Shown: positions 11,750 through 24,962 of the stretch, piece by piece
Position numbering within the stretch: position 1 is the stretch's first letter
Layout: the number at the start of each line of letters is the position of its first letter
DNA from: Mauremys mutica
Lineage: Eukaryota; Chordata; Testudines; Geoemydidae
NCBI RefSeq assembly: GCF_020497125.1
Contig: NC_059072.1
Location: forward strand, 306,112,781-306,176,780
DNA length: 64,000 nt
Direction of reading: 5' to 3'
Position numbers and translations under genes: made by a program
The notes under the pieces: generated by a model
Database searches by the model: none
What the model saw: the letters and a program-made list of their open reading frames with translations, nothing else
Told to the model about the DNA's origin: nothing

Positions 11750-13895
11750 AATCCCAATAAAGTTGTTGAGATTTTTTTTTTGGTGAGAGTCTGGGAGTTG
11801 GCTTGTTCTCTTACAGGACAGAGACCTTAGTCTGTCAGCTTCACTCTCAACTCTTGCTTAGATGCATAACTGATCTTGATTTGAAGGTACTAGTAGTGCT
11901 AACTGCATGCTGATTTTTTTTTTCTTCAAATGCAGATCATGGAAACAGTGGGGATGGGAGGAAATAACTCCTCTTGGGAATGAGTATTTGATATGTTAAA
12001 GGAAATAAATTAAGGACCTCTTCATTAACAGTCATCTTTGCACATCTTTTATGCTGCCCCTTGTGCAAGGGCCACTTGCTTCCGTCCCCTTCCCCCAATA
12101 AAAACCTCTTTCTATACTTCAAATTTCTTCTTAAGAATCTCTTTTGCCATGATGTCTACAGTACACTGCCAGCTAATGATGGCTAGTCAGGGGTTGAGTG
12201 GAAGACTACTGCTATTGATCTGCTTATTTATCTCCATTAACCACCGAAGAGTCTGCGCTTACAAATTGTACAACCAGCTAATGTATGTAAAACATGCTTA
12301 TCACTTTTATCCCTTTTCCCCTTAGTTCCTCCCTCTTGCTTCACCCAACTGTTTTGTTGTGTCTTAAATGAAGACCTGTCCCCCTCCAGTTACTTGCAAC
12401 TCTCTTCTTCTGTGTCTGTAAAGTACATAACACAACTGGGCTATGACTTGTTTTCAGCTTACATGATTCTATAATACAAACGGAAGATAATTGATTTTTA
12501 AACTTTATTAAACTTCTTTTGGAAGGGGAAAAGAAAACTAAAACTTACCATTTTTATATTTCAAAGTTGTGAATCTTTAAGATGTCACAGTGTAAATGTC
12601 TTGTAGGTCTTTTTCATGTTTTATTTGTTAAATTTGTATTTTGAAAGTAGGCAAAGTAATGCAATAACGTTTGGGATTAAAATACTTGTTTGTAGAACTA
12701 AGATTTCTTATGGAAGTGTTGATTTTTATGTAGAATTTCTTTTTAAAAGAATTAAAGTAAATTACTAACTCAAATGAGCTGACATGCATTTTGAGTAGTA
12801 ACTTAAGAGTAGCTTCAGTAACGTTGCTTCAGTGCTAAACTAATTTTTAATATATGTATAGAGTATCACGTGCTAAAGTACCTTTAGGTTGGCAGTTGAT
12901 GTTCAGTTACTAGTTGAAGTCAATTTTTGAGTTGACTAATAGCTTGACATTTCAATGCGTGGCTCTCATCCTTCAGATTTCCCAGGTGCTATCATCGAAC
13001 AGCTTAGGTCAGACTGGCCAACATGTAGAAAACTTTTAAACTCAGTTTTCTGTGGGAAGTTTAACCTAAATTTGAGGTTCCTGGAATGGAGGTATATATT
13101 GGGATTTTTTGGCTTTAATGCTACATGAACCTTTAGTTGCATGCTGGTTACTAGAGGACTGAAGAAGCTCCACTGAAGAAATGACACTTAACAAACATTG
13201 AATTTAGTTGGCACTGCTTCTTCAGGTTTGCTTGTCACTGAGAGTTATGTTGCATAGGGAATGACTTGAGAATTTGTCAATAGGCCTAATAAAAAGTACA
13301 ATGGGAAGAATATTCAGGAACATCCAATGGACAGTAGGCAGATCCCAAGAAACTGTATTGAGTATCAGCATTGCCAAAAAAAAATTAAGGTTTTAAACGT
13401 CCAACTACTAAGCAGAGTTGGCTGCATAATAACATTCACACAAGTCTAATTGTACATTTCCTTCATTTGTGAATTTGTGCCAACCTTTAAGACTTTTTTT
13501 TCTTTTAAAAGCTGATTATAGTCTGGTCCTGAAAGGTGTAATCTGTCTTGTCTGCAAAGTTTGAGGCACTTACAGTATTAATATGCCTTAATGAAAATGT
13601 ATTGCTTATGCACAACTGAAGCATATCACTGTTTTTCAATAGAAACATCATTCCCATTCTAAGGCTACTTTGATGTTTACAGGGAAAATTAAGCTTGCAC
13701 TACAGGAATGAGTATTGGAATGTCTTTGCACTTTCATCTAAAAAATGTAAATATCTGGAACTCTTGACTTGCTCAGTAATTAGAAATCATAGCTTTGGAT
13801 GTTTTCTGGCATTTGTTTAACAGAGCAGTATTCTGTATATAATACTCAGGTGATAACTCAAAAGCAAGCTAAAACTGTGTTCTCTCTTCCACTAG
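11750..13895. other. Intron 2, 3' part, no recognised element
   Basis: AT-rich unique-looking DNA leading to the exon 3 acceptor. No conserved open frame or inverted-repeat element was found. Confidence 0.5.
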
Positions 13896-14011
13896 GTGGG
13901 TTACAGTGAAAAGAAAAAGGACGTGTGGGGGATCTGTATCTTTATTGCAGCAGTTGACTTGGATGAGATGACATTCACTTTTACGGAGCTTCTGAAAAGT
14001 AGAGGTATGAG
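13896..14011 (+). CDS. RB1-type gene, coding exon 3
   Basis: Acceptor TCTTCCACTAG, donor AG|GTAGGT. It encodes [16 protein letters not shown], then [16 protein letters not shown] and LKSRGM plus two bases. The [21 protein letters not shown] core is nearly identical to RB1. The length of 116 nt equals human exon 3. An earlier GTATGA at 14005 could also serve as a donor but would break the frame into exon 4, so 14011 is preferred. Confidence 0.95.
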
Positions 14012-15299
14012 GTAGGTTTTGCATGAATTGAAACTCCTGCAATAAGCTGGGGGCAGGTGACACTTTTTGGGTAAGATTACCAAGATTCTTGTTTTTAATC
14101 AACTCGAGCCTTTGTATATATGACTTACCAAACAAAGGCAGCCATGCAAAGATTTATCATTTTGATCCAGGCATAAACTACACTGAACCCTCTAGCTCTT
14201 CCCTTTTCACTAACAAAGTGAAATTCAAATTTTAAATGCATAAATCTGAAAAATCTCATTTAAGCTTTTTAACAGCTTCCCAACACACTGCTCATCTTTA
14301 ATGATCCAGCATGAGTTTAAACTCTGCACCTTTCTACCTGCTTTCCAGCAGAGGATAGGTGAACTGTGGCATTGGTACTATGACTCCTCAACAAATCTTT
14401 AATTGTATTTGAACCCCCGCTAACTTCTTTAGGGCCTGTGGCTTATGAAAAAAGATAAAAGATAAAAGCAAAAACTTATTTTAATCTATCATATAGATAA
14501 CTGTAGAGTTTGCATGATTGTCTTCTTTTGGTGGATGAACTAGATTTGTAATAAATTTGTCTAATAAATCACTTTTCCATAGGTAGAGCATGTGTATGTA
14601 TTACTAGACTAGTGGACTGTTCTTGCACTCTGGAGCATTTTACTTACCGTAGTTTTGCTCTCCTGAGGTCCGCAGTCATCTTTTATAGACAGAAAGTCTA
14701 TAATATGGCTAAAATCAAGGGGAAATATATTAGCATTTTTCTTATAACCCATCCTGTGTCATTGTCTTGAGTTGAAATATTTTGGACCACATGGAGAAAT
14801 ACTTGAAAAACAAACAAAAAATAAAACAACAAAAAACCCCAATTTAAACTTAAATTCTTCTCTGGGTAATTGTCCACACAAATTCCACTCATGATGTGCA
14901 GAAAATGGGATTGTTTTTGGCTAGCAGTGTCTGTTGGGTCTATGCCTGTGCTCTTATGCCCTCCACCTGAGGGCATAAATGATGGAGTGGGGTCTCTCCT
15001 GCCCTTCAGTTTTTCGTACTGCCCATGGATGCAAGACAGAGCCCTTGGCAGTGTCTGCTTTTCTTGCTCATTGTGTGATTTAGCTTAACTTGTAAGAATT
15101 AGTATAATTAAGTTTGTTTAGGGTTCCTTATGCCCACTGGCTTATGTGTGGTGTGTTTTTATTAAGTAACTTGTCGAGGCTAACAAACAAAGTTTCTACT
15201 CTCCACTCCCCACAGGGACTTAGGATCATAGCAGAAGCTAAATCACTTGGGTTTAATACCTGTTCCTCATGTGGCCCTGCTATATCAATGACCATATAT

Positions 15300-15633
15300 C
15301 ATGGGGGAAGGACATGGAGAGGGTCCAGAGAAGAGCAACAAGAATGATTAAAGGTCTTGAGAACATGACCTATGAAGGAAGGCTGAAAGAATTGGGTTTG
15401 TTTAGTTCGGAAAAGAGAAGACTGAGAGGGGACCTGATAGCAGTTTTCAGGTATCTAAAAAGGTGTCATAAGGAGGAGGGAGAAAACTTGTTCACCTTAG
15501 CCTCTAAGAGTAGGTTAGATAAATGTCTATACAGGACAGTCTAGACAGTATTTGGTCCTGCCATGAGGGCAGGGGACTGGACTCGATCTCTCAAGGTCCC
15601 TTCCAGTCCTAGAATCTATGAATCTGTTACAGG
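15300..15633 (+). mobile_element. 5'-truncated CR1 LINE, 3' end
   Basis: Encodes the conserved C-terminal CR1 block (VQRRATRMIKGLE, then LGLFSSEKRRLRGDLI) followed by a typical 3' end, 'gactggactcgatctctcaa' and 'ggtcccttccagtcctagaa'. It is inserted in DIRS element A. Confidence 0.85.
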
Positions 15634-16665
15634 ATGTTGTGTTTTCTCCAAGTGTATCCAGACAGGGAGGGAGGCGATGCTGAAACTCTCCTGCTGCAGA
15701 AGTTGATGCAGACCTCCTCAAATGGAGATCTTCAGCAAAACCTCAACCAGAAGGTCAGTTCCCATTGTTCAGCACCCTGATACTGCAAGATACCGTGGAG
15801 TGGTTCTGGTTCGTAGCCTCACATAGTGCCAGTATGTGACACAGACCACTTATGGAGAAGACACTCTTACCTTTCAGATAGCCGTCTTGGGCTTTGGCTT
15901 GTTGGCAGCTGAATATTGCATGTCAGTATGGGCAGGTAATGTACATATGAAAGTTGTTGATATGTAATTGAACACTGCTATGAGAATTGTCACAGTAGTT
16001 CTGAAGTCAACCTATATGGACAGTCTGGTTTCCTGTCTTTGTGCATATCTTGCCAACATTCTTCCAAAGAGATTCAGCCAGCAGCAATAATGAGAATACG
16101 ACTGCACAATAAATGAACTCACTTGCAGAGTTATGAAGATCTCCATATCCCCCTGAGATGCCACCTTTAAGTCTGGGTCTGGTTAGAAGCCAAAACCCAC
16201 AAAAATTCAGGACTGTCACCAAACAGCAGTATGAAGGCTGTGAGGAAATAAGCACAGGAATCAAGACATGGTCACCTGACTAAACCATGCATTATATGAT
16301 ATGGATCACAGCAAACCACATTAGAACATCAGACAGACATTGCAGTAATTTACTGTACTAATGGAAAACTAAGGATGGTCTGATATACAAATCTGGAGAA
16401 GACATCCAAACCATATCTAGTGAACTGCTTTAAGATCCTTCTCCCAAGGGACAGTTTTGATTAATTCCATATCAGTGGAAGCCATTAACTTTTAATGCTG
16501 CTTTTCAAGTTGCCATCTGAAACAAGTGGCCTAGTGAGATGAATCTGTTCAGAGCCACTTCCCATCAGAGACCTCACTCATCTACTGTCTGTGGTTCAGG
16601 TACCAAAGTCACTTTTACTGGAGAGAGACTTAGGGAGGCCAATACAAACCCCCTTACTTTTAGAA

Positions 16666-16882
16666 CAGTGGTTTTCAAACTGAGGTATGAATATTGCTAG
16701 GTTACGTGATGTCTCATCAAGGGTATGTGAGAAAAGTCCTGTAATGGCAGACAATGTATTTTATTTAGTAAGACTTGGTAATGTAATCATAGGCATATTA
16801 TGTCCCTGTCTCAGATCAGGGTACATGGTAGACGACATTATTTGGAAAGGGGTACACACCCTAAAAAGTTTGAAAACCCCTG
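16666..16882. mobile_element. hAT-type MITE
   Basis: Terminal inverted repeats CAGTGGTTTTCAAACT and AGTTTGAAAACCCCTG. The 8-bp flanks are TTTTAGAA and CTTTAGAG (two mismatches). It lies within the DIRS A gag region. Confidence 0.75.
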
Positions 16883-17789
16883 CTTTAGAGTATCCACATC
16901 TGGACAAAGAGGTGTCATGTATCACAGTCCTTGGTTTGCAGGCAGGGTACTCTTGATACAACTGTCTCTTTCTCTAGAGAGGGGACATTTTTTTTCTTCT
17001 CTTCCTCTTAACTCAGCAGGGAATCATCTCCTACTTGTCCTCCATCTCATCATGAGGTAGTTCAGTAGGAGTCAGGGAGAGATTTCAGGAAACAGTCAGT
17101 GAAGGGAGTTACAAAAAGATCAGGACCATACAGAGATACTCCATCTGCTATTCCTCAAGGCACCTACCACAGCATTACTCATATATGCCCTGGCAATATT
17201 GGGCTCCCTGGCATATTCAACCCTACTCCAGGAAGCCAGCATCCTCTTTTGTGTCCTAGGTCTCCTTCTCTGAAGAGGTAACAAGGTTAGTCTCCACAGA
17301 ATATCTTTCATCCATGGCTGCTGCAGGGGCAAAAAGAGGAGAGTCAAGAGGAACAACATTCTCCAGAGTAGGAGCACCCAGTCCTGGCTTTAATAATCTC
17401 TTCTTTGTGGGAGGTGGTGAACCCACCTACATCAGCATTTGCAGATGAATTTGCAGTTTTCTAAGACTTTATAAATCACATGGCAGAATCTTAGATATTC
17501 CCCTTGACACTGTACAGGAGAAACACACATTCTTGGACATAGTTCAGTCTGCAATTCCAGGGAGATTAGTCATGCTGATAAATGATGGTCTGCTGGAACC
17601 TGTCAAAACATTTGACACATCTGCATTGACTCCACCTCTGAGAGTGGACAAAAGATAAGTCCTTGCAAAGGGGTTTGAATATTTTTATCAGCATCTTTCC
17701 CCTGGCTCTCTCTGGTTGTGCAAGCTGTATAGTAGAGGACAAAGCAGCAAGGTCCTCTGAAATCCACCCCCAAAGAGGATCCTCAAAAA

Positions 17790-18335
17790 ATGGATCTCTT
17801 TTGCTGGAAGGTCTATTTATCTGCTAGCCTCCAAATATGGGTTGCAAATTACCAAGCTCTACTCTCAGTGATTTCTTCAGGACAAACTAACTTTGTGGAT
17901 AAGCTATTCAAGGAACATCAAGAAGAATTGAAAGCCCTCCTGGCTGAGGTCCAATTGACTGCTAGAATATCCTTGCAGGCTGCACTGGACACATCTGACA
18001 AGGCAGTGCACACAATTGCCAGGAGAAGACTGTCATGGCTTCAGTCTGCAGGAATCCCTTTGAAGGCCCAAGCAACAACCAAGGACCTTACATTTCAGAG
18101 CTACAACCTCTTTAGCAGTGGCACCGATGAGGCACATCATACCCTGAAAAATTCCAGGGCAACTTTGCATTCCTTGGGGCTCTCTCCGAACTCCAAAAAA
18201 GAAAGCAGACAACACAACAGCTGTATTTCAAGTGGTGTTCCTTGTCTCAATGTTATGGTCAGCCATCGAAGATCCTCTGAGCCACTGAGGAAGAGGCAGA
18301 TATTTCACTGGAGACAGCCCTCTGCCACCTCCTGA
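17790..18335 (+). pseudogene. DIRS gag-like open frame (element A)
   Basis: An open frame of 181 codons contains the hallmark DIRS gag block: start DLF..KVY (residues 2-9), LQ.WVANYQALL (about 15-26), LTARISLQAALDTSD (about 56-70), RRLSWLQSAGIP (about 78-89) and the L.NSRATLHSLGL segment near 118-131. The protein presumably coats or assembles the RNA of the element. The frame is a surviving piece: the flanking gag and RT sequence carries stops. Confidence 0.7.
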
Positions 18336-18653
18336 GTCTGGAGCTTTGAATGGGCAGCACATTTGACACCAACATTGGGAACTTGGCTGGCACCTCACAG
18401 GATCTTTTTTTTGTTCTACCATGGCAACTGTCTCCCATTTTCAAGAAGCTTGGGGTATGATTACCATGAACCAGTGGGTTCTCGATCATAAACAAGGACT
18501 ATACATCCAGTTTTAGTCCCTTCCAATCACCTTCCCCTCTGCCCATATTCTTCTTCAGGAACCCTTTTCACAGGAGACTGTTGAAGCAGGAGGTAGACTC
18601 TTTTCAGGTGGGAGTAGTGAAGAAAGTGCCACTGGAGTACAGACCCAGGGTCC

Positions 18654-18878
18654 TTGTTGTTCCCACTCTCACTTTTTTCACAAAGTAAAAGACTGAGTCT
18701 CCAACCCCCCGTCTTCATCACCTCACACCTCAGTTTCAAATTCACAATGGCAACCTCAGTTTCTACAATCTGTTTACTAGATCCTGTGGACTGGTTTGCA
18801 GCTTTTGACCTGCCAGATGCCTATTTTAACATTTCCTTACATCCAGCTCACAGAAAATACCTGAAATTCATGGCATGA
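18654..18878 (+). pseudogene. DIRS reverse transcriptase fragment (element A)
   Basis: Contains DPVDWFAAFDLPDAYFNISL (residues about 43-62), the DIRS RT motif A region in which the first catalytic Asp sits in AFDLPDAYF, followed by HPAHRKYLKF. A stop follows directly, so the enzyme is dead. Confidence 0.8.
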
Positions 18879-19259
18879 ACATCATGCTATCAGTATAGAG
18901 TCCTTCCTTTTGACCTCTTCATCCATTAGTTTTCATCACCAAGAAGCTGAATGGCTAATTCAAGGAGAACAGCCACAACAGGTGACTAACTTGGTACAAT
19001 CAATCCTAAAACTTCTTACCTTGCTGGGTTTCAATGTCAGAAACCAAAACTAAGTCCAGCTCAGAGCATAGAATTCAGAGCAGCAGGATTAGACTTCAGA
19101 TCAGTGAGGGCTTAACTTCCACAGTAACAGTGTCAGACTGTGACACATCTCATCAGTCAACTTCATGCCTATTTAAGAACTGTCTCATACTTGTATGCTT
19201 TGCAGTATACACTTACATCACACAGCACGCCACATTTCACCTTTGATCCATGCAAAAGG

Positions 19260-22124
19260 GGTTGAGATCAGTATATCTACCTAGCAGATGCCACATGCAG
19301 ACATGTAATGCCCAGGGATTTGGTGAGTTAAAGAGTGGTCCAGATCAGTAGTCAGAGTTCATGCAAGATGTTGGAATTATTATTTATGCAGGGTATTACC
19401 ACAACACTAATTTAAACATAAATTCCTTTATTAAATCTAAAGGCTAAATGGTATTTATACAGTTGCTTTAAACATGCCCCCAAAGCCTAAATAATAATAA
19501 ATTTATTATGTAATGACAGTAATAAAACATTTATAAGTACTTGATAAAGATAGATGCAAATAGATTACACCCAGGAGTGCTTAGACCCATATTGGTTGGC
19601 TCCAACTTGGCCAGGCAAGGTATTAGCAATGAACCCTTTAAGAGTTTACTTTTTGAATCCTTTAACAAACAAGTGGTGTCATTGCCAATTACTGACTTCA
19701 GCTAAAAAAACAATTTGAGACAGTTTACTCTTATTTCCAGTTTTAATCCAGATAAGATTTACCAAGGCTTTTCCTCCCTATTTCTTCCCCTTTCTTTGCT
19801 GACCAACGGTTCTTTGTTTGCACCTGGGTTCACATAGGCCCTAACTTTTGAGAGAACACTTTTGAGATAACAAGGAAGTATGTGGGGTGCCAAGGTTCAT
19901 GTTGGCTCATTCTAAAATAGATTCTGTCTTATTTAAAACCATCTGCAATAACCTTTATCAGTCAGGGGCCTTCTTTTTAGAAACTTCCCCTTTTTTAAAC
20001 CAGGAATTCTTTCTACTGCATTCCTTCTGGCCGTAACTCATTATTTTCAAGTCTTTTCTTTATAACACACTTCTTTAACCAAACTCAAGCAAAGTTTAAT
20101 TCTTTGATTTTTAGATTTATTCTACACAAGGGATATGATAGCCAAGAGAGCTAATCTAAGGGGAAGGTACACTGAGGTATCTGGAGGGGTTGCGTGAGGC
20201 AGCAAGGCAGGATCAGGTGGGTTGGCAAGACAGGGTCAAACAGGGTCCAAGTAGCAGCTAATGGTAATGGCTTGTTGCTCAGACAACGCCAGAAAGGAAG
20301 CAGGGAGTTTGTATTGGTTACAAGCCAGTCAGGAAGCTGGTCATGAAATCCTGGAAGCTGACCCATTCAAGTCTGTGAATACACTGATAATTTGAGTTGG
20401 TGTGGCATGATGGCCAAGGCTGCTTCTCAGGAACCCAGTGGGCCTGGGTTTGAGACTGGGGTTTCCTGACAACATGTTGGTCATAATCCCACTAGAAATC
20501 CTCTTTGTTAAACTGGGTGGACAGAGCAACTTCAGGTGGGGAGAGGAATTTCCCTAATCCATGTCTCTACCTCCAAAAACCTTGGTAACAGATTCCTCTG
20601 TGTGTGGGGGTGAGCGGGCTTATCTGGATCAACTGGCAATTCAGGGTCTGTGGTCTCCTTAGGAAGCCTGCTTGCACATAAACACTTTAGATGTTAATAC
20701 AATTGGCCTGGCATGAAAAAGCTTTGCTACACCTTCAGGAATCAGCAAGTTAAGTGCTGGCTGACAACACTACAGCAGCGCACTATATTTACAGGCAAGT
20801 GAGAGCTAGATCATTCCCATTCTGTCGGGAAGTCAAACATCTGTGTGTGGTGCATCCTGAACCAGAGCACATTGCTAACTGATACCTGCTGCAATGGAGA
20901 CATAAGTCCAGGCTCCCTTTCAACACCTTCCTCATCCCCTGGACACTAGGACTCATGTATACCTTTCCATAGATACCTACGACAGTGAGGGCAAACAATT
21001 AGTTTTGAGAGAGCTGGACAAATATATGAATGCGATTGTATGATAGGGTTGCTTGTGATTGTAAGGGGCAGGACTCAGCAGCCTTGGGCCTCGCTTTTGG
21101 TTTGTGTTTGAAACATGCTTCTGGGGATACCCAGACCTGTGAGCCACTGTGTTCTCTCTGACTCAGCAAGAGTAAGTTTTGCTGGCGATTAGACACAGCT
21201 TTCTTCCATACCAGTCTGTTTTCCTCACCAGCAAACTCCTCAAGGCTTTGCTGAACCAGACCTTGCCTAGCAGGTGACCATCGGTGAACTTCAGCTCCTC
21301 AGAGTTGTTTCTGTGTAATGCACAGCCCCTACCACTGTGCATTCACAGAAGATGCTGAGTTAGCTGATATATTAATAAACTGTCATGAACTGTAACTGGG
21401 GTAAATACACCCTTCCCTTCAAACACAGCGCTGAATTGGTTTATGGTAAAAGTAATACACGTTTATTAACAAAATAGCATGGATTAAATAATACCCAGTA
21501 AAGGAGATAAAGGGTAGAGATGGTTACAAGCAAAAGTGAAAACATGCATCTAAGCATGTAAAATGTTATTTAGTACAATAGTCTTTATTCAAGATGGTTC
21601 CCGGGGTGGGGGCCCACTCTGCATCTCCTCTCTAGCTTTTTCCTGGCCAGGAGTTATCACAGAGAAAGAAACCAAATGATTTAATATCTACTTAATGTGA
21701 AGGATCCTCTCTCTGTGTTCATTATATTCCTAAGGGGGCTGTCTTTGTCTTACAAGTCTGAAAGGCCTCCCGGAGATTAAATCTCCTTTGGGGTGCTGGA
21801 GCCATTTTAACTCTACATCTCTCATGTTCAAACTCAGGATAACCCCTGCTGGTTTAGCTTGATAGCTTTGTTTATAGCTAATATGTAAATTGAGGTAAAC
21901 CCATAGTCCTTGCTAGGACAGACCTGTTTATCACTTTTTACCCAGGCTAGGCTTTCTGGTCTTAAACTTTGTTCTAGTAACATCATATAGAGAGAATCCA
22001 CAGCTTCATATATAACATTAACACATGCATTTAACAATTATATCAATAACAAGCATGTTAGCTTTCATATACCTCATAAGGCCTATTTTATACAAATATT
22101 ACAGTAGTGTGTATATGGGGGTGT
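19260..22124. other. Repeat-derived cluster, mostly unresolved
   Basis: A set of insertions separates the two halves of DIRS A. 20750-20990 has weak DIRS RNase H-like character. 21360-22020 is AT-rich with 'acacgtttattaacaaaata' (a polyadenylation signal on the - strand) and may be a reverse-oriented LTR. 19380-20740 is unrecognised. No intact gene seen. Confidence 0.4.
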
Positions 22125-22132
22125 ATCTAGGG

Positions 22133-22467
22133 CAGGGGTCTGCAACCTCTGGCACACAGCTCACTAGAGTAAGCTCCCTGGCGGACCGGGCCAGTTTGTT
22201 TACCTGCCGTGTCAATAGGTCTGGCCGACCGCGGCTCCCGCTGGCTGCAGTCTGCCATCCCAGGCCAATGGGGGTGGTGGGAAGCTGCAGCCAGCACATC
22301 CCTTGGCCCGCACCGCTTCCCGCAGCCCCCATTGGCCTGGGATGGCGAACCGCAGCCAGGGGGAGTCACGGTCAGCTGAACCTGCCGACGCGGCAGGTAA
22401 ACAAACTGGCCCAGCCCGCCAGGGTGCTTTCCCTGGCGGGCGGCATGTCAGAGGTTGCCGACCCCTG
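22133..22467. mobile_element. GC-rich hAT-type MITE
   Basis: A perfect 8-bp duplication ATCTAGGG flanks it (22125-22132, 22468-22475). The ends are CAGGGGTCTGCAACCTCTGG and its near-perfect inverse. The interior is also palindromic (TTGTTTACCTGCCG...GGCAGGTAAACAA). 335 bp, no gene. Confidence 0.88.
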
Positions 22468-22482
22468 ATCTAGGGTATCTAG

Positions 22483-23578
22483 GATGTCTTCCATTCCTAA
22501 ATGCTTATGCTTCAGGGTTTCAGCCAGCCACATGCAGGAGTCAGAAAGGATTTCCATCTCTCTATGTATTCTGTTTTTTGAATATCCTTCCTTTTGAAGC
22601 ATCAGGGATGGCCCCAGCTAGAGATAGAATATGGAATGGGGAGGGCCAGTGCTCTGAGATTGTACTGACTGGTTTTTACTCATATGCTTAGTGTCTGAAC
22701 TGATCACCATATGTGGGGTTGGGAAGGAATTTTGCAATTACTTTAGGAGTTTTTGCCTTCCTCTGCAGCTGATGAAGGTTGCTTGCCAGGATCATCTGGA
22801 TATATAGATAGAGATGGAGAGAACTTAATTTCCCTGCTGTTGTGGAGGCCTCACTTACTGGTGCTCCTTGGCCCCTCCTGTTCTCTGCCTGTGGCAGATA
22901 GTAGTTCAGTCTCCTGTGGGCTGTAATATTGTGTAATTTTGGTTGTTGGGTTTAGTGTGCAGGTGCTGGGTAGTGTTAGTATCCTGTGGTATACAAGAGG
23001 TCAGATGAGATCAGTGGTTCTCAACTTTTCCAGACTACTGTCCCCCTTTCAGGAGTCTGTCTTGCAAAGCGCAAGTTTCACATCACTTAAACTACTTGCT
23101 TAGAAAATCAGACATAAAAATACAAAAGTGTCACAGCACACTATTACTGAAAAATTGCTTATTTTCTAATTTTTACCACATAATTATAAAATAAATCGAT
23201 TTGGAATATAAATAATATTTACATTTCAGTATGATACTTGAAATTGTTTTTTCACTTGTGAGCCTTGTCTGAAGCCTGAACCCCAGGTGGCAGGGCTGAA
23301 ATATGTAATTTAGCTTTGCCAGGGCTCCCTGGGGTATGGGGGTCTGGGCAGTTGCCCTGCTTGCCACCCCTAATGCCAACCCTGCACTTACAATCTCCCT
23401 AAACCTGTCCCATGACCCCCTGGGGACTGCGACCCACAGGTTGAGAAACACTGATCTAGATGAGCTGAGTCCCCTCCTGAAGACCTCTGTGTATCCCCAG
23501 AGGTATGTATACCCCTTGTTGAGAGCCACTGGACTAGATGGGCTGGTGGTTCCTTCTAGCCTTACTCTCTGAGGGTCC
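22483..23578 (+). mobile_element. CR1-related retroposon 3' end, split by a hAT element
   Basis: Contains 'ggggttgggaaggaattttg', 'ttgccttcctctgcagctga', 'gtgtgcaggtgctgggtagt' and the tail 'ggtggttccttctagcctta', a retroposon 3' end that I associate with turtles. The part before the tail is separated from it by the hAT element at 23012-23531. Confidence 0.65.
23012..23531. mobile_element. hAT-type MITE carrying internal unrelated DNA
   Basis: Starts CAGTGGTTCTCAACTTTTCC and ends GTTGAGAGCCACTG. Flanks are GATGAGAT and GACTAGAT (imperfect 8-bp duplication). An internal segment (about 23250-23454) ends in GGTTGAGAAACACTG, a second hAT-like terminus, so another element replaced or entered the middle. 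Confidence 0.75.
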
Positions 23579-23760
23579 TGAGGCAAGGATGCAGGGTGTA
23601 TCATGATAGCCCCAGCATGAGCCAGGCAATTCTGGTATTAGATTTATCTGTTCAACACAGACCCCAGTCACCTTACCCATTCCACCTGACAGTCTCTTAG
23701 AACAATGACCCAGCATCTTTACACCTGACAGCCTGGTTGCTGGCTGAATAAAGTATACTG
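23571..23760 (+). repeat. Unclassified 185-bp repeat, copy 1
   Basis: About 95% identical, in the same orientation, to 34069-34254 in intron 4. It begins 'gagggtcctgaggcaaggat' and ends 'ctggttgctggctgaataaa'. Class unknown. Confidence 0.7.
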
Positions 23761-23794
23761 AAAGACACTGTACAGCTGAGGTTCAGAGCATTCT

Positions 23795-24700
23795 ATGTTC
23801 AGAACAGGAAACTTTTTAATCAGCTTGACTTACAGAACTAAACTGAGATTTTTTTCCATCAAGATATCTCAGCAACAGCTTTCACCACTGACATCTCCAG
23901 TTTCAACAATACTGGGCAACTTACTTGAAAACAATCTGGACTCTTCACCAACTCAAAATAAAAGTTCATTTTGCAGAATTATCTGTAAGCCATGCTGTCT
24001 TCACATCCTCCAGTAACAAAATTCCTGGAGGGATTCATGCATGTATTTCCCCCCTGCCTCCTGATTTGGGTGCTGCCTCCCTTCTTTAATCTGAATATAG
24101 GACTAGCAGTGGTGATGGGTCCCTTCTTTGAGCCCTTAGTAACCTGCTCCCTTTACCACCTCTCACTGAAAACAGATTTCCTGGTGGATGTTGCATCAGG
24201 TAGGCGGGTAGGAATGATACAGGCTTGTATGTCAGGTTCCCTGTCTGTGGTATTTCAGAATGATGGGGTTACCCTTAGACCTCACCCAAAGTTCCTGCTC
24301 AAGGTAGTCTCAAAATTCTATATAAATTGGTCTGTTCACCAAGTGACTTTCTTTCTAGAGCTATGCATGCTAGACAGTGTCATTTTATTTAGATAAACTA
24401 AAATTGTTCAGGAACACACCTAGGCTATTAATGACATTTGACAGTCAAAGGGCACCATCATTCGCTCAAAGGTTATCCAGGTGGTTTTTGACTGCATAAG
24501 AACTTATCAATTAGTGAGGAAAAATTCCCTGACCATACTAGTGCTCGTTCCATTAGGGCTCAAGCTGCCTTGGCTGCTTGTTTGGGTAGTTTCCATACCT
24601 GAGATGAGTAGAACAGCAGTGTGGAGCTTGGTCCACACATTTACTACTCACTACTTCTATTATCAGAGCACCAAGAAGCCCTAGTGCAGACCAGAGGTTT
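23795..24700 (+). mobile_element. DIRS retrotransposon A, tyrosine recombinase part
   Basis: Pieces in two frames match the DIRS recombinase: a region near HPPVTKFLEGFMHVFPP, then FEPLVTCSLYHLSLKTDFLV, then VTLRPHPKFLLKVVSKF, and a C-terminal SIPEMSRTAVWSLVHTFTTH followed by Tyr-rich sequence. Such recombinases integrate circular cDNA and use an R-H-R-Y set. Frameshifts separate the blocks, so it is inactive. It is the missing 3' half of the element that starts at 14853. Confidence 0.7.
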
Positions 24701-24962
24701 GGATACCATTTCTGGGGGGCTGTCCTGCATCACTAGTTAAAAAAGACTGTCACAAGGTGACTGGCCCCTTTAAGTGGAAGGGAGTGTCTAGTACATGTGT
24801 GACTCATCAGCTGCCTCCTAAATATCCTTAAAAGAGGGTACCTGGGTCTAGTAAGTGGGAGAGCAGCTAGCAGTGGTTTCCCCAGGAATTGAAATTAGGG
24901 GGGGTGTTCGCATTTACAGGGGGGGTGTCAGGACCAATGAGATATATGAAAAAGATATGAAT

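Larger units (their letters stand above)
14853..19260 (+). mobile_element. DIRS-type retrotransposon A, 5' part (gag to reverse transcriptase)
   Basis: Starts with a DIRS-like terminal repeat (ATTGTCCACACAAATTCC near 14870), continues through a decayed gag region with a CSSCG motif near 15258, a recognisable gag block (17790-18335) and RT remnants (18654-18900). Many stops and frameshifts. It is interrupted by a CR1 fragment (about 15300-15633) and a hAT MITE (16666-16882). The recombinase part reappears at 23795-24700 after a cluster of later insertions. Same strand as the host gene. The right boundary is approximate. Confidence 0.7.

Noticed and set aside
3892..13895. The intron 2 imprinted CpG island known from primate RB1
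   Set aside because: No CpG-rich block or retrogene is present in intron 2 here; that island arose in mammals.
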